This document shows positions 33,455 through 43,628 of a DNA stretch of 64,000 bases, piece after piece. Source of the stretch: Alphaproteobacteria bacterium (lineage in GTDB: Bacteria > Pseudomonadota > Alphaproteobacteria > Rs-D84); NCBI GenBank assembly GCA_017511715.1, contig JAFWJF010000002.1:62001-126000 (forward strand), in the 5' to 3' direction. Made by a program: the position numbers and the translations under genes. Each line of letters starts with the position of its first letter. Within the stretch, counting starts at the first letter, position 1. The notes under the pieces were generated by a model. The model saw only the letters and a program-made list of their open reading frames with translations, had not been told where the DNA came from and ran no database searches.

Positions 33455-33688
33455 ATGTCTACTTTTGAAAAAGTAAAAAAAATAGTATGTGACAAATTGG
33501 GTGTTGATGAATCTAAGGTTACAGAAACAGCATCTTTTGTAAATGATTTGGGTGCTGATTCTTTGGATGTTGTAGAATTTGTTATGGAAGTTGAAAAAGA
33601 ATTTAACATCACTATCCCAGATGAAGAAGCTACAAAATTGACTACTGTTGGTGATGCTGTTAAATATATTGAAGCACACGCAAAATAA
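33455..33688 (+). CDS. acpP: Acyl carrier protein
   Basis: 77 residues from the ATG at 33455, after AAAGGATATGAA. The 4'-phosphopantetheine attachment site is [10 protein letters not shown]. Acidic four-helix protein carrying acyl chains in fatty acid synthesis. Precedes fabF by 126 nt, the usual acpP-fabF pairing. The 136-nt gap upstream (33319-33454) shows no gene. Confidence 0.97.
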   Translation: MSTFEKVKKIVCDKLGVDESKVTETASFVNDLGADSLDVVEFVMEVEKEFNITIPDEEATKLTTVGDAVKYIEAHAK

Positions 33689-33814
33689 TAGTGTATGTTT
33701 GTGTTATTGAAGTGGTGTCGTCGTGTTTGGCGACACTATTTTTTTTATCTCGTTGATTTAGTGAAGTTTTTATTGTATGATTCCCCGCGAGATATTATTA
33801 AAAAGGATAGTTTT

Positions 33815-35065
33815 ATGAAAAGAGTTGTTATTACTGGTATGGGAATCGTATCGCCGGTTGGTACGGGTATTGAATATGCGTGGAAAAATTTGTTGGCAGG
33901 GAAAAGCGGCGTTCGTAAAGTGACGGAATTTGATGTGTCTGATATTGCGTCTCAAATTGCAGGTGTGCCAGTGTGCGGAACAAATCCTGGGGAATACAAT
34001 CCTGATTCAGTAATTGACCCACGCGAACAACGCAAAACGGAAAAGACAATAATGTATGCGATGGTCGCTGCAAATGAAGCAATCAAAGATGCGGGTTTGG
34101 AAGATTATGATGGCGATAAAACACGTATCGGTGTATCTGTCGGCAGTGGCGTTGGGGGGCTTTCAACCATATCAAACACAGATTCAGACATGATTCAAAA
34201 TGGTGCTAAATTCGTAAGTCCGTTTTTTGTTCCAAAATCAATTATAAATATGCCGGCGGGATATATTTCTATAAAATATGGTTTCGGGGGGCCAAATATT
34301 GCGATGTCAACAGCCTGTGCGACCGGGGCGCATTCTATTGGAGAGGCCGCAGAAATTATTAAACGCGGTGATGCTGATGTTATGATTTGTGGTGGTTCTG
34401 AATCTGCGGTGTGTCGTTTGGGAATGGCTGGGTTTGCAGCGATGCGTGCTTTGAGTACGCGAAATGACGAACCAGAACGTGCTTCGCGTCCATGGGACAA
34501 AGACAGAGATGGTTTTGTTATCGCGGAAGGTGCGGGTATTTTGGTTTTGGAAGAATATGAACACGCGGTTAAACGTGGCGCAAAGATTTATGCTGAAGTT
34601 GCCGGGTTCGGAATGTCTGCTGATGCACATCATATAACTGCGCCGGCACCAAACGGCGAAGGTGGCAAACGCGCGATGTTAATTGCGGTGGAAAAATCTG
34701 GCTTGAAACCAAGTGATATAGATTATGTGAATGCACACGGCACATCAACAGGACTGGGAGATTTGGGGGAACTGGTTGCAGTCAAAGAATTATTTGGTAA
34801 TGGCAATACGTGTATGTCTTCAACTAAATCTATGACTGGGCATTTGTTGGGCGCAGCTGGTGCAGTTGAAGCAATCTTTTCTGCATTAGCGATTCGTGAT
34901 AATATTGTGCCACCAACAATTAATTTGGAAAATCCGATTGATGAAGTAGGGGACTTTAACTTGGTCCCAAACAAAGCACAAAAACGCAAAGTTGATGCCG
35001 CATTAAGTAATTCTTTTGGGTTTGGTGGAACAAATGCAACCTTGGTTCTGAAACGGGTGAAATAA
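33815..35065 (+). CDS. fabF: Beta-ketoacyl-ACP synthase II
   Basis: 416 residues from the ATG at 33815, after AAAAGGATAG. Chain-elongating condensing enzyme. Thiolase fold with active Cys in STACATGAHS, His in NAHGTSTGLGD and His in STKSMTGHLLGAAG; C-terminal SFGFGGTNATLV. Two unknown genes follow at 2-nt and overlapping spacing and are probably cotranscribed. Confidence 0.97.
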   Translation: MKRVVITGMGIVSPVGTGIEYAWKNLLAGKSGVRKVTEFDVSDIASQIAGVPVCGTNPGEYNPDSVIDPREQRKTEKTIMYAMVAANEAIKDAGLEDYDGDKTRIGVSVGSGVGGLSTISNTDSDMIQNGAKFVSPFFVPKSIINMPAGYISIKYGFGGPNIAMSTACATGAHSIGEAAEIIKRGDADVMICGGSESAVCRLGMAGFAAMRALSTRNDEPERASRPWDKDRDGFVIAEGAGILVLEEYEHAVKRGAKIYAEVAGFGMSADAHHITAPAPNGEGGKRAMLIAVEKSGLKPSDIDYVNAHGTSTGLGDLGELVAVKELFGNGNTCMSSTKSMTGHLLGAAGAVEAIFSALAIRDNIVPPTINLENPIDEVGDFNLVPNKAQKRKVDAALSNSFGFGGTNATLVLKRVK

Positions 35066-35067
35066 AC

Positions 35068-35796
35068 ATGCTGTTTGAATTAGCAAGATTAGAATATGAA
35101 CGAGATATGTTAACCAGTCTTTGTTCTGTGTTGAATTCGGTATATAATAATGCTCTGGTAGATTTAGAGAAATTTAATTTGAATGAGGTCTCTGAATTTG
35201 ACAGAAGTCATTATCGGAATTTATATCGTATGGTGTATGATGGTGCGTGTCCGGTAAAAAGTGTCCCAATAACAGATGATACAATTAAACGCGATTTGTG
35301 GGATTGTGCAAAATGTTATACTGTTTCGGATATAAATGATACTTTGGCATATACTTGCTTAGTTGGTATACCAAGAAATCAGGAAACTGTTATTTCAGAA
35401 AAAACAAGAAATGCTTTGGGGGTGCATGTCGGTGATTTGGGGGGAGTGAAACTTCAAGACAACTTTTTATCAAAAAGTCTGGGGGTGTTGCTGTACGATG
35501 TCGTCTTTCCTGAAAGTCTAATAAATTTTGGGCGCGTTCCACCAGTCGTTTGTATGCGTTTGTTTAACGACAGCAGAAATATGATTAACCGTAACGGTAA
35601 AAAATATGAATTGTATGATAACGATGGTTCTTTGATTTTGTCCGCAGAACCCGCGAAAACTTTCTTCACAAGGCGAGATACTGCTCAAATAAAATACCCA
35701 CGCGGCGGAATAAAAATTTTTGATAATCCAAGTGTTATTGGACGGCGGGAGATATTGGCTGAATTGGCAAGACGATATAAAGCGAAAGGTAAATAA
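35068..35796 (+). CDS. Unknown protein in the fabF operon
   Basis: 242 residues, no family recognised. It has no signal peptide or membrane helix. It opens with a helical region (LFELARLEYERDMLTSLCSV), has cysteines at DGACPVKS and WDCAKCYT, a middle KLQDNFLSKSLGVLLYDVVF stretch and a late PRGGIKIFDNPSVIGRREIL. Starts 2 nt after the fabF stop; its own stop overlaps the next start (TAATG). Confidence 0.65.
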   Translation: MLFELARLEYERDMLTSLCSVLNSVYNNALVDLEKFNLNEVSEFDRSHYRNLYRMVYDGACPVKSVPITDDTIKRDLWDCAKCYTVSDINDTLAYTCLVGIPRNQETVISEKTRNALGVHVGDLGGVKLQDNFLSKSLGVLLYDVVFPESLINFGRVPPVVCMRLFNDSRNMINRNGKKYELYDNDGSLILSAEPAKTFFTRRDTAQIKYPRGGIKIFDNPSVIGRREILAELARRYKAKGK

Positions 35797-36113
35797 TGTC
35801 ATATAATATAAATTGGTTTGAAGATAATTTTGTGGCGATACCTTCTGGTGTTTTTGGTAATTGTAGCGCATGTTGTTTTCGTAATTTAAGCAAAGAATTA
35901 TTTTGCAAAAAACTGCAGTGTGTTGATGAAAACAGCGGCGTTTGCGTTTATTGGGATACCAAAGTTCCTGGCGAAAAAAGAGAACTTTTGATGGGCATGC
36001 CTTCGAAAGAAATGATAGAATGGTTTAATGGCACGCCTCTTTGTCGTGCACGAAGATTTAGTTTGGGCATTGTAAATAAAGCGTTGCAAAATCGCAAACA
36101 AAATGTAAAATGA
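35796..36113 (+). CDS. Small cysteine-rich protein, unknown
   Basis: 105 residues with eight cysteines, several paired (CSACC near 23-27, FCKKLQC, GVCVYW, LCRARRF), suggesting metal binding or disulfides. It has no signal peptide, which favours a cytosolic zinc-type protein. Translationally coupled to the preceding unknown gene. The tRNA-Pro follows 9 nt after its stop. Confidence 0.6.
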   Translation: MSYNINWFEDNFVAIPSGVFGNCSACCFRNLSKELFCKKLQCVDENSGVCVYWDTKVPGEKRELLMGMPSKEMIEWFNGTPLCRARRFSLGIVNKALQNRKQNVK

Positions 36114-36122
36114 AGTTGTTTT

Positions 36123-36180
<58 letters not shown>

Positions 36181-36199
<19 letters not shown>

Positions 36200-36237
36200 A
36201 AATTTAAACCACCACTTTTTGTGGTGGTTTTAATTTT
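36181..36237 (+). repeat. Direct repeat, left copy: tRNA-Pro 3' end plus terminator
   Basis: The last 19 nt of the tRNA, the following AT stretch and the hairpin AAACCACCAC/GTGGTGGTTT. The first 33 nt (36181-36213) are identical to 36361-36393, exactly 180 nt later; similarity continues through the hairpin. Arrangement like attL/attR at a tRNA gene. Confidence 0.85.
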
Positions 36238-36238
36238 G
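36201..36238 (+). terminator. Intrinsic terminator after tRNA-Pro(CGG)
   Basis: AAAATTTAAACCACCAC pairs with GTGGTGGTTTTAATTTT across a T5 loop, leaving TTTTAATTTT at the 3' side. Confidence 0.8.
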
Positions 36239-36360
36239 CCAGGCGCAACATTATGATAAGATACATCGCAACGCAGTTGCAGGTTCGACAATGAGTAGAT
36301 TTCGCAAACAAAGTGCAGTGAAATCGTTACGAATGCGTCGAAGGCAAGAAATGCCGAGAC

Positions 36361-36416
36361 AATCTTGTTGCCCCGACCAAAATTTAAACCACCGCTTTTG
36401 TGGTGGTTTTAATTTT
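36361..36416 (+). repeat. Direct repeat, right copy: duplicated tRNA tail plus shared terminator
   Basis: Second copy of the tRNA 3' end and its hairpin (one-base loop change, A to G at 36394). It is not a tRNA itself. Upstream, GTTGCAGGTTCGA (36276-36288) resembles the tRNA T arm as well. The hairpin runs into the CCA end of the convergent tRNA-Pro(GGG), giving a longer inverted repeat CCGACCAAAATT..AATTTTGGTCGG. Confidence 0.8.
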
Positions 36417-36492
36417 GGTCGGAGTGGCGGGGTTCGAACCCGCGACCTTTTGCCCCCCAGACAAACGCGCTACCAGGCTGCGCTACACCCCG
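36416..36492 (-). tRNA. tRNA-Pro (anticodon GGG)
   Basis: Minus strand. Acceptor CGGGGTG / CACTCCG with one G-T pair, anticodon stem TTTGT/GCAAA with loop CTGGGGG (anticodon GGG, codons CCC/CCT), T arm CGGGTTCGAACCC, encoded CCA. Convergent with tRNA-Pro(CGG). Confidence 0.93.
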
Positions 36493-36550
36493 AAATAACA
36501 AACCCATTTTAAGCATCTTGTAAAAAATAACAAGTAAAATAGTTATTTTA

Positions 36551-36578
36551 TTGCTTTTATCAAAACATAGTTTACAAT
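36551..36578 (+). promoter_or_regulatory. Promoter of mltG, leaderless type
   Basis: TTGCTT (36551-36556), 16-nt spacer, TACAAT (36573-36578). The mltG ATG at 36586 is seven nt after the -10 box, and there is no Shine-Dalgarno sequence. Confidence 0.6.
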
Positions 36579-36585
36579 CATTCCC

Positions 36586-37602
36586 ATGAAATTATCGGGA
36601 CGCAAATTCAGAAAAATTAAAGATTGGATAAAGTTTGGGCTGGCAATAGCCTGCGTTGTTGTTTTTATCGTATTTTTTATATTTAATGTTTGGTCGCCGA
36701 TTCGTAAACCGGTCAGTGTTGTTGTGCCACGTGGCGCTTCGGTGACAGGGATGACAAATTACCTTTATAAAAATCACATTATTAAATCTAAAGATTTGTT
36801 TTATTTTTCGATTCGCCTTAATGGTGGAAAAATTCAGGCCGGCGAATATGATATTCCGCGCGGCAGTGGAATCTGGACCGTTGCTTCTATGTTGGCAAAG
36901 GGAAAAATTGCAACAACAACAATCACTATTCCAGAAGGTTTGACAGTTATTCAAATAAAAAATATGTTGATGAATACCCAATATTTAACAGGCGAAGTTG
37001 ATTGCGATAAAGATTTGCCAGTGTGTGATTTGCATGATGGTGATATATTTCCGGATACTTATCGAATTGCTCGTGGAACAAGACGTTTGGACGTGTTGGA
37101 ATTAGCGCGAAAAAAGATGATAGAAATAAAAGAATCTTTTGCCGGGGCTAAATACCCAGAACCCCTGAAAACGTGGGAAGAGGTGTTGGTGTTGGCTTCT
37201 ATTGTGCAAAAGGAAACACCGCAAAAGCGTGAAATGCCTATCGTTGCCAGTGTTTACCTTAATCGTTTGAATATAAATATGCGATTGCAGGCAGATCCCA
37301 CAGTTGTTTATGCTTTAACCGATTCGGAAGGCGATATGCATGGCGCGCCTTTGTTATCAGGTCATCTTAAAATCGACAGTCCGTATAATACTTATGTTAA
37401 CAATGGTTTGCCACCACATCCAATTGCAAATGTTGGGCGCGATGCGATTCGTGGCGTTCTTAAACCCGCGCACACAAAATATTTATTCTTTGTTGCAGAT
37501 GGTCGTGGTGGGCATAAGTTTTCTAAAGATTATGCTGAACACCAAAAGCATCATGAAAGTTGGCGCAGGATAAAAAAAGAAAAAAATTCATCCTTGCGAT
37601 GA
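36586..37602 (+). CDS. mltG: Endolytic murein transglycosylase MltG
   Basis: 338 residues. N-terminal cytosolic basic tail, one membrane helix (~16-36), LysM-like small domain, then the YceG catalytic domain with LASIVQKE (residues ~203-210, E210 as candidate catalytic residue), NRLNINMRLQADPTVVYAL and the SPYNTY..GLPPHPIANVG segment. Cuts nascent glycan strands and sets their length. In many bacteria mltG lies near fabF, which fits. The 202-nt gap after it holds an AT-rich palindrome (37708-37726) and the next promoter. Confidence 0.95.
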   Translation: MKLSGRKFRKIKDWIKFGLAIACVVVFIVFFIFNVWSPIRKPVSVVVPRGASVTGMTNYLYKNHIIKSKDLFYFSIRLNGGKIQAGEYDIPRGSGIWTVASMLAKGKIATTTITIPEGLTVIQIKNMLMNTQYLTGEVDCDKDLPVCDLHDGDIFPDTYRIARGTRRLDVLELARKKMIEIKESFAGAKYPEPLKTWEEVLVLASIVQKETPQKREMPIVASVYLNRLNINMRLQADPTVVYALTDSEGDMHGAPLLSGHLKIDSPYNTYVNNGLPPHPIANVGRDAIRGVLKPAHTKYLFFVADGRGGHKFSKDYAEHQKHHESWRRIKKEKNSSLR

Positions 37603-37721
37603 TAAAGAATTTGGGTTCGGTTATATCTGGTGAAATAAAAAATTCAATCTTGTATTTATAGACACATACAATCACTACTAGTATATCATCTTTTGTGTTA
37701 ATAATCAAGAAATATATTTTC

Positions 37722-37750
37722 TTGTTAATTGCGCTTTTGTGTGAGATAAT
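37722..37750 (+). promoter_or_regulatory. Promoter of the porin-like gene
   Basis: TTGTTA (37722-37727), 17-nt spacer, GATAAT (37745-37750). The ~50-nt 5' leader has a small hairpin CAGG-AAAAAG-CCTG and the ribosome-binding site AAAAAGGAAT. Confidence 0.6.
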
Positions 37751-37804
37751 ATTCATATCAGGAAAAAGCCTGAGATAAGTTTAACAGAGAAAAAGGAATA
37801 AATT

Positions 37805-38578
37805 ATGAAAAAATTAGCTTTGACTTCTTTATTGGCGGTTGTTGCTGCATCTGGCGCACATGCTGCTAACGTAATTGATGGCAATCCTTTGTATTTGCCA
37901 GGTCAAAATCATTTTTACAGCGAGACATCTTTGGGATCTCATTCTGATCATTTTGGCACATGGGGCTTAAATGAAGATTTTGGATATGGTATCACAGACA
38001 GATTGGCTGTTAATGTTTCTACAACTGTTGTGGATGAACAATCATTCAACAAATGGTCTTGGAACGAAATGTCTTTCGGCACAAAATTCCGCGTATTGGA
38101 TATGGGTGGCTGGAAAGCTGATTTGGTTGGTGCTTATACAGTTGATCCATTCTGGGGTGATCATGAACCTTGGTTGGACAAAGATTATACAAACTATACA
38201 TGGACAGCAGGTGTTCGTGGTGGTTATGTAGGTTCTTGGTGGACAGTTGCAGCACATGCTTTGTTTAACTATGAAAACACAGAATCTTTCAATTGGGATG
38301 ATGACGGTGCTCACTTCTGGAAATTGGGCGTAGATGGTCAATTGGTTTTGTGCCGCCACTGGTCTTTGTTGGCAGGTGTTGAATACACAGGCTATACAGA
38401 TTCTTGGGCACACAATGCAGGTTCTTGGGATGCACAATTGGGTGCTAACTTGAACATTGACCCAACTAAATTCATTGGTTTGTATGTATCCAGCGGTTTG
38501 GAACATAAAAACAATGGCAGCAGCTGGGAAATCGAAGACGGATTTGGTTTTGGTGCTAAATTCGGAATTGATTTCTAA
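37805..38578 (+). CDS. Outer-membrane beta-barrel (porin-like) protein
   Basis: 257 residues. Signal peptide MKKLALTSLLAVVAASGAHA, then a Trp/Tyr-rich protein of alternating strands ending ..GFGAKFGIDF with a terminal Phe. Unusually rich in Trp. Codon choice is more uniform than in the neighbours (GGT, GCT, TTG), consistent with high expression. The specific family is not recognised; related to bacterial outer-membrane barrels by pattern only. Own promoter and terminator. Confidence 0.85.
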   Translation: MKKLALTSLLAVVAASGAHAANVIDGNPLYLPGQNHFYSETSLGSHSDHFGTWGLNEDFGYGITDRLAVNVSTTVVDEQSFNKWSWNEMSFGTKFRVLDMGGWKADLVGAYTVDPFWGDHEPWLDKDYTNYTWTAGVRGGYVGSWWTVAAHALFNYENTESFNWDDDGAHFWKLGVDGQLVLCRHWSLLAGVEYTGYTDSWAHNAGSWDAQLGANLNIDPTKFIGLYVSSGLEHKNNGSSWEIEDGFGFGAKFGIDF

Positions 38579-38596
38579 TCTGTTCTTTGGAAATAA

Positions 38597-38622
38597 AAAA
38601 CCGGCCGATAGGTCGGTTTTTT
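38597..38622 (+). terminator. Intrinsic terminator
   Basis: AAAACCGGCC-GATA-GGTCGGTTTT (one G-T pair) followed by TTT. After the porin-like gene. The following ~135 nt up to the rpsL promoter contain no gene I can support. Confidence 0.9.
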
Positions 38623-38761
38623 TGTGTCTTAAACTTTATGGAAATGATTTTATTTTCGTTGTGTGAATAGGGTTTGTACAATATGTTTGTTTTGTCATGT
38701 GCTTGTTTGACAAAAGTATAGAATTTCAGCGGTTTTTATAAATAAATGTCCGATAATTTTC

Positions 38762-38789
38762 TTGACAATTTGCGGTCTGGGATTATAAT
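38762..38789 (+). promoter_or_regulatory. Consensus promoter of the rpsL translation super-operon
   Basis: TTGACA (38762-38767), 16-nt spacer, TATAAT (38784-38789): both boxes are perfect consensus, the best promoter in the window. Confidence 0.85.
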
Positions 38790-38942
38790 ATGCTTGCTTT
38801 CCGTGTAATGAAGGAAAGTAAGAAGCACAGAAAACCGCATTTTTGCGAGATTTATAATCGGGTGCGAAGCGCCGGAAATAAGTCTGCTTGCGGGTTTCGT
38901 ATGGTCAAAAAAAAAGAGAATAAAAAAACAAAGAGAATTTTA
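38790..38942 (+). other. Structured ~150-nt 5' leader of rpsL
   Basis: Between the promoter and rpsL. It can form TGCTTGCTTTCC / GGAAAGTAAGAAGCA near 38790-38829, then small hairpins CGCATTTTTGCG and GCGAAGCGC. The rpsL frame is open through it, but it starts directly at the -10 box, so an N-terminal extension of S12 is unlikely. It may be an autoregulatory or antitermination leader. Confidence 0.5.
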
Positions 38943-39314
38943 ATGCCAACAGTAAATCAACTGATTCGGAAACCTCGTAAGAAAGTCACAGTAAAATCTA
39001 CTGCGCCTGATATGATGTCGAATCCTCAGAAACGTGGTGTTTGCACACGTGTTTATACGACTACACCAAAAAAACCTAACTCTGCTCAACGTAAGGTTGC
39101 GCGTGTTAAATTGGCTAACGGTCACGAAGTGACTGCTTATATTCCGGGTGAAGGTCATAATCTTCAGGAACATAGCGTTGTTATGATTCGTGGTGGTCGT
39201 GTAAAGGACTTGCCAGGGGTTAAATATCATATTATTCGTGGGGTTCTTGATACAAAAGGCGTCGAAAGTAGAAAGCAGGGTCGTTCCTTGTACGGCGCAA
39301 AAGGTAAAAAATAA
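38943..39314 (+). CDS. rpsL: 30S ribosomal protein S12
   Basis: 123 residues from [10 protein letters not shown]. Decoding-centre protein; TTPKKPNSA and [14 protein letters not shown], where streptomycin-resistance mutations fall, have the wild-type residues. First gene of the str-S10-spc-alpha super-cluster, 65 nt before rpsG. Confidence 0.98.
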   Translation: MPTVNQLIRKPRKKVTVKSTAPDMMSNPQKRGVCTRVYTTTPKKPNSAQRKVARVKLANGHEVTAYIPGEGHNLQEHSVVMIRGGRVKDLPGVKYHIIRGVLDTKGVESRKQGRSLYGAKGKK

Positions 39315-39379
39315 TACACATTGTTTATCGATGTGAGTAATTTGGGAAACCAAGTGAAGAAACAAAAAGGAAAATAAAT

Positions 39380-39853
39380 ATGTCAAGACGTAAAGCTGCA
39401 ACAAAACGCGAAATTTTGCCAGATTCTAAATATCATAATCTGGTTGTTGCAAAATGTATTAATGTTGTTATGTGGGATGGTAAAAAAGAAGTTGCTGAAA
39501 ACATAGTTTATGGAGCAATGGAAAAATTGAAAACTATCGCAAAAGACAAAGATGAATTAACAACTTTTTTGGAAGCGGTAGATGCTTTGAAACCATCTGT
39601 AGAAGTTAAAGGGCGTCGCGTTGGTGGTGCTACTTACCAGGTTCCAGTAGAAGTTCGTAAAGATCGTCAACAAACACTGGCATTGCGTTGGTTGGTGATG
39701 TTTGCAAGAAAACGTGGCGAACGTTCTATGGAAGAAAGATTGTTTGCAGAATTGCGTGATGCGCTTAATGGTCAAGGTGGCGCATTCAAAAAGAAATTAG
39801 ACACACACAGAATGGCAGAAGCAAATAAAGCATTTGCTCACTTCCGTTGGTAA
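39380..39853 (+). CDS. rpsG: 30S ribosomal protein S7
   Basis: 157 residues, normal length. Nucleates assembly of the 30S head. Begins [20 protein letters not shown] and holds [15 protein letters not shown] and [16 protein letters not shown]. Ribosome-binding site AAAAGGAAA; fusA follows after 24 nt. Confidence 0.98.
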   Translation: MSRRKAATKREILPDSKYHNLVVAKCINVVMWDGKKEVAENIVYGAMEKLKTIAKDKDELTTFLEAVDALKPSVEVKGRRVGGATYQVPVEVRKDRQQTLALRWLVMFARKRGERSMEERLFAELRDALNGQGGAFKKKLDTHRMAEANKAFAHFRW

Positions 39854-39877
39854 TAATAAAGAAATAAGGAAAGACAC

Positions 39878-41959
39878 ATGTCAGTTGGAAAAACCGCATC
39901 TTTGGATATGTACCGCAATATTGGAATTATGGCCCATATTGACGCAGGTAAAACAACTACTTCTGAACGTATTTTGTTCTATACCGGTAAAACATATAAA
40001 ATTGGTGAAGTGCACGATGGTGCTGCAACAATGGACTGGATGGTTCAAGAACAAGAACGTGGTATTACAATTACTTCGGCTGCGACAACTTGTTTCTGGC
40101 GCGACCATCGTATCAATTTGATTGATACCCCGGGACACGTTGACTTTACAATGGAAGTAGAACGTTCTTTACGTGTTTTGGACGGTGCTGTGGCTGTATT
40201 TGAGTCTGTGTCTGGTGTGCAACCACAAACAGAAACAGTATGGCGTCAGGCAGATCGTTATAATGTTCCACGTATTTGCTTTATTAATAAGATGGACAGA
40301 ACAGGGGCAAACTTCTTCCGTTGTGTGGATATGATTCGTGAACGTTTGGGTGCTAACCCGTTGGTTGTTAATTTCCCAATCGGTCAAGAACAAGATTTCA
40401 AGGGCGTTGTTGATGTTGTCGAAATGAAGGCTATTATCTGGGAAGATGAAAATGGCTCTCATCCAAAGACAGAAGAAATTCCTGCCGAATTGAAAGATAA
40501 AGCAGAAGAACTGCACAACAAATTGATAGAAGAAGTTGTGACGTTGGATGACGCCATCATGGAAGAATACATGGAAGGCAAAATTCCGGATACGGCAACA
40601 ATCAAAAAATTATTACGCAAGGGGACAATCGCTCAAAACTTTGTTCCTGTGTTGTGTGGTACTGCATTTAAGAACAAAGGTGTTCAACCACTGTTGGATG
40701 CTATCGTAGATTATTTGCCATCACCATTGGATATCCCTGCAATTAAAGGAACCAAGATGGACGGCGAAACAGAGACAGAACGTCATGCTGATCCAAAAGA
40801 ACCTTTCAGTGCTTTGGCATTTAAGGTTGCGAATGACCCGTTTGTTGGAAATTTGATGTTTATTCGTATTTATTCTGGTAAATTGACTTCTGGTTCGTAT
40901 ATCTATAATTCTAACCGTGATAAACGTGAACGCGTTGGTCGTATGTTGTTGATGCATGCGAATGCACGTGAAGAAATCAAAGAAGCATCGGCTGGTGATA
41001 TTATCACATTGGTTGGTATGAAAGAAACTATTACTGGTGACACATTATGCGATGAAGCAAATCCAATTATTTTGGAATCAATTCACGTTCCAGAACCAGT
41101 TATTTCTATTGCAGTTGAACCAAAAACAAAAGCAGATATTGAAAAGATGTCTTTGGGCTTGCAAGCGTTGGCCAAAGAAGATCCTTCGTTCCGTGTATCT
41201 GTTGATGAAGAATCTGGTCAAACAATTTTGGCTGGTGTTGGTGAATTGCACTTGGAAATTTTGGTTGACAGATTATTGCGTGAATTCAAGGTAGACGTTA
41301 ATGTTGGTGAACCACGTATCGCATATCGTGAAACATTCCGCAAACCTGTATTGGAAGAATATACACACAAGAAACAATCTGGTGGTTCCGGTCAGTATGC
41401 TCAGGTTAAAATCCAATTTGAACCATTGGAACCAGGTGCTGGCTATGAATTCGAAAACAAGATTGTTGGTGGTGCAATTCCAAAAGAATACATCCCTGGT
41501 GTAGAAAAAGGTTTGAAGATAGCACAACAAACAGGTGTTTTGATTGGCTATCCAACAGTAGATTTCAAGGCCACATTGGTAGATGGTAAGTATCACGAAG
41601 TTGACTCTAATGTGTTGTGCTTTGAAATTGCGGCGCGTGCTTGCTTCCGCGAAGCGATGAAGAAAGCGGCACCAAAATTATTGGAACCGATTATGAAGCT
41701 TTCGGTTAACACACCGGAAGAATACGTCGGTGACATTATTGGCGATTTGAACAGTCGCCGCGGACAAATCAATGGTATCGAAACCAGATTCGGCAGCCAG
41801 TTAATCACTGCGTTTGTCCCTCTGGCTAATTTGTTCGGGTATGTCAAAACATTACGTTCTTTGTCACAAGGTCGTGCCAATCCTTATATGGAATTGTCAC
41901 ACTATGACGAAGTGCCACAAAATGTTGCTGACGAAGTAATCAAAAAAATGACAAAATAA
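39878..41959 (+). CDS. fusA: Elongation factor G
   Basis: 693 residues. Translocation GTPase: [35 protein letters not shown]; five domains, with domain IV containing [14 protein letters not shown]. One codon-biased copy in the canonical place between rpsG and tuf. Confidence 0.99.
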   Translation: MSVGKTASLDMYRNIGIMAHIDAGKTTTSERILFYTGKTYKIGEVHDGAATMDWMVQEQERGITITSAATTCFWRDHRINLIDTPGHVDFTMEVERSLRVLDGAVAVFESVSGVQPQTETVWRQADRYNVPRICFINKMDRTGANFFRCVDMIRERLGANPLVVNFPIGQEQDFKGVVDVVEMKAIIWEDENGSHPKTEEIPAELKDKAEELHNKLIEEVVTLDDAIMEEYMEGKIPDTATIKKLLRKGTIAQNFVPVLCGTAFKNKGVQPLLDAIVDYLPSPLDIPAIKGTKMDGETETERHADPKEPFSALAFKVANDPFVGNLMFIRIYSGKLTSGSYIYNSNRDKRERVGRMLLMHANAREEIKEASAGDIITLVGMKETITGDTLCDEANPIILESIHVPEPVISIAVEPKTKADIEKMSLGLQALAKEDPSFRVSVDEESGQTILAGVGELHLEILVDRLLREFKVDVNVGEPRIAYRETFRKPVLEEYTHKKQSGGSGQYAQVKIQFEPLEPGAGYEFENKIVGGAIPKEYIPGVEKGLKIAQQTGVLIGYPTVDFKATLVDGKYHEVDSNVLCFEIAARACFREAMKKAAPKLLEPIMKLSVNTPEEYVGDIIGDLNSRRGQINGIETRFGSQLITAFVPLANLFGYVKTLRSLSQGRANPYMELSHYDEVPQNVADEVIKKMTK

Positions 41960-42001
41960 ACAGTTTACAACTTAAATAACTAACAGCCTAAGGAGAAAAC
42001 T

Positions 42002-43189
42002 ATGGCAAAAGAAAAGTATGTAAGAACAAAACCTCACGTCAATATTGGTACGATTGGTCACGTTGACCATGGTAAAACAACTTTGACAGCTGCAATTGTT
42101 CACTACTATGGCGTTGGTATCGACGCACAAAAAGGTGTTGATCAAATTGATAATGCACCAGAAGAAAAAGCACGTGGTATAACAATTAACACTGCTCACG
42201 TTGAATATGAAACAGCAAATCGTCACTATGCTCACGTTGACTGCCCAGGACACGCGGACTATGTTAAAAACATGATTACCGGTGCTGCCCAGATGGACGG
42301 TGCAATCTTGGTGGTTGCTGCAACTGATGGTCCAATGCCACAAACACGTGAACACATTTTGTTGGCACGTCAGGTAGGTATTCCAAAAATCGTAGTTTAC
42401 TTGAACAAATGCGATTTGGCGAACGATCCTGAATTGTTGGAATTGGTTGAAATGGAAATTCGTGAATTGTTGTCTGCTAATGACTTTGATGGTGACAATG
42501 CACCAATTATCCGTGGTTCTGCTATTTCCGCATTGGAAGGCAAAAACGATGGTTTGGGCAAAGAATCTATTGACGCATTGTTGGCAGCATGTGATTCATA
42601 TATCCCAATGCCAGATCGTCCAGTTGATAAACCTTTCTTGATGCCAATTGAAGACGTGTTCTCTATCACAGGTCGTGGTACAGTGGTAACAGGTCGTGTT
42701 GAATCTGGTGTCATCAAAGTAGGTGACGAATGCGAAATCGTAGGTTTGAAACCAACACAAAAAACAACAGTCACAGGCGTTGAAATGTTCCGCAAATTGT
42801 TGGATCAAGGTGAAGCCGGTGATAACGTAGGTTTGTTGTTGCGTGGTACAAAGAAAGAAGATGTAGAACGTGGTCAAATCATCTGCAAACCAGGTTCCAT
42901 CACACCACACACAGAATTTGAAGCTGAAGTTTATATTTTGACGAAAGAAGAAGGTGGCCGTCATACAGCGTTCTTCTCTAACTATCGTCCACAATTCTAT
43001 TTCAGCACAACAGACGTAACAGGTACAATTACTTTGCCAGCTGACAAAGAAATGGTATTGCCAGGTGATAACGTTCGTATCAGCGTGCAATTGATTGCAC
43101 CTATTGCTATGAGCGAAGGTCGCCGCTTTGCTATCCGTGAAGGCGGACGCACAGTTGGTGCAGGTGTTGTATCTAAAATTGTTAAATAA
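42002..43189 (+). CDS. tuf: Elongation factor Tu
   Basis: 395 residues. Delivers aminoacyl-tRNA to the ribosome: [31 protein letters not shown], and the C-terminal beta-barrels. Ribosome-binding site AAGGAGAA is strong. Only one tuf copy is seen in this window. Confidence 0.99.
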   Translation: MAKEKYVRTKPHVNIGTIGHVDHGKTTLTAAIVHYYGVGIDAQKGVDQIDNAPEEKARGITINTAHVEYETANRHYAHVDCPGHADYVKNMITGAAQMDGAILVVAATDGPMPQTREHILLARQVGIPKIVVYLNKCDLANDPELLELVEMEIRELLSANDFDGDNAPIIRGSAISALEGKNDGLGKESIDALLAACDSYIPMPDRPVDKPFLMPIEDVFSITGRGTVVTGRVESGVIKVGDECEIVGLKPTQKTTVTGVEMFRKLLDQGEAGDNVGLLLRGTKKEDVERGQIICKPGSITPHTEFEAEVYILTKEEGGRHTAFFSNYRPQFYFSTTDVTGTITLPADKEMVLPGDNVRISVQLIAPIAMSEGRRFAIREGGRTVGAGVVSKIVK

Positions 43190-43198
43190 TTGTTGCAA

Positions 43199-43233
43199 TT
43201 TGCGGGTTAAAGGTTTATCCTTTGGCCCGCAAA
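43199..43233 (+). other. Strong hairpin between tuf and rpsJ
   Basis: TTTGCGGG / CCCGCAAA (43199-43206 / 43226-43233) with inner AAAGG / CCTTT and loop TTTAT. No T-run follows, so it is more likely a processing site, mRNA stabiliser or partial attenuator than a full terminator. Confidence 0.65.
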
Positions 43234-43259
43234 ACAACTAACAATAAGGAAAACGAACA

Positions 43260-43571
43260 ATGGTACCAGCATCTAAGATTCGCATCAAATTGATAGCTTT
43301 CGACCACAGGGTCTTGATGGAATCAGTAGAAGAAATAGTAAAAACAGCAAAGCGCACCGGCGCCGATGTCGTTGGACCCGTTCGCTTGCCAACTTTGATT
43401 CAAAAGTTTACAGTGAACCGTTCCCCACACGTTGATAAAAAATCACGTGAACAATTCGAAATCCGTAATCATAAAGCGGTTGTCGATATTGTTAACCCAA
43501 CCCCTCAGACAGTTGATGCATTGATGAAGTTGGATTTGGCATCTGGTGTTGATGTAAAAATTAAATTATAA
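43260..43571 (+). CDS. rpsJ: 30S ribosomal protein S10
   Basis: 103 residues: [28 protein letters not shown] and [17 protein letters not shown] are all S10 hallmarks. Also the NusE partner in transcription antitermination. Opens the S10 part of the cluster. Confidence 0.98.
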   Translation: MVPASKIRIKLIAFDHRVLMESVEEIVKTAKRTGADVVGPVRLPTLIQKFTVNRSPHVDKKSREQFEIRNHKAVVDIVNPTPQTVDALMKLDLASGVDVKIKL

Positions 43572-43628
43572 AATGTGTATGTTGATGGATGTGTGTAATC
43601 CATTAACCACTGACAAAAAGGCAAAAAA

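Noticed and set aside
36276-36375. tRNA with a 72-nt insertion in its T arm
   Set aside because: GTTGCAGGTTCGA and the duplicated 3' end could be read as a split tRNA, but no D or anticodon arm precedes it.
36291-36512. 73-residue frame across the tRNA-Pro region
   Set aside because: It runs through the duplicated tRNA tail and the antisense of tRNA-Pro(GGG); a shadow frame.
38790-38942. N-terminal extension of S12 (51 extra codons)
   Set aside because: The extra ATG begins directly after the -10 box and S12 homologs start at MPTVNQL; the stretch is a structured leader.
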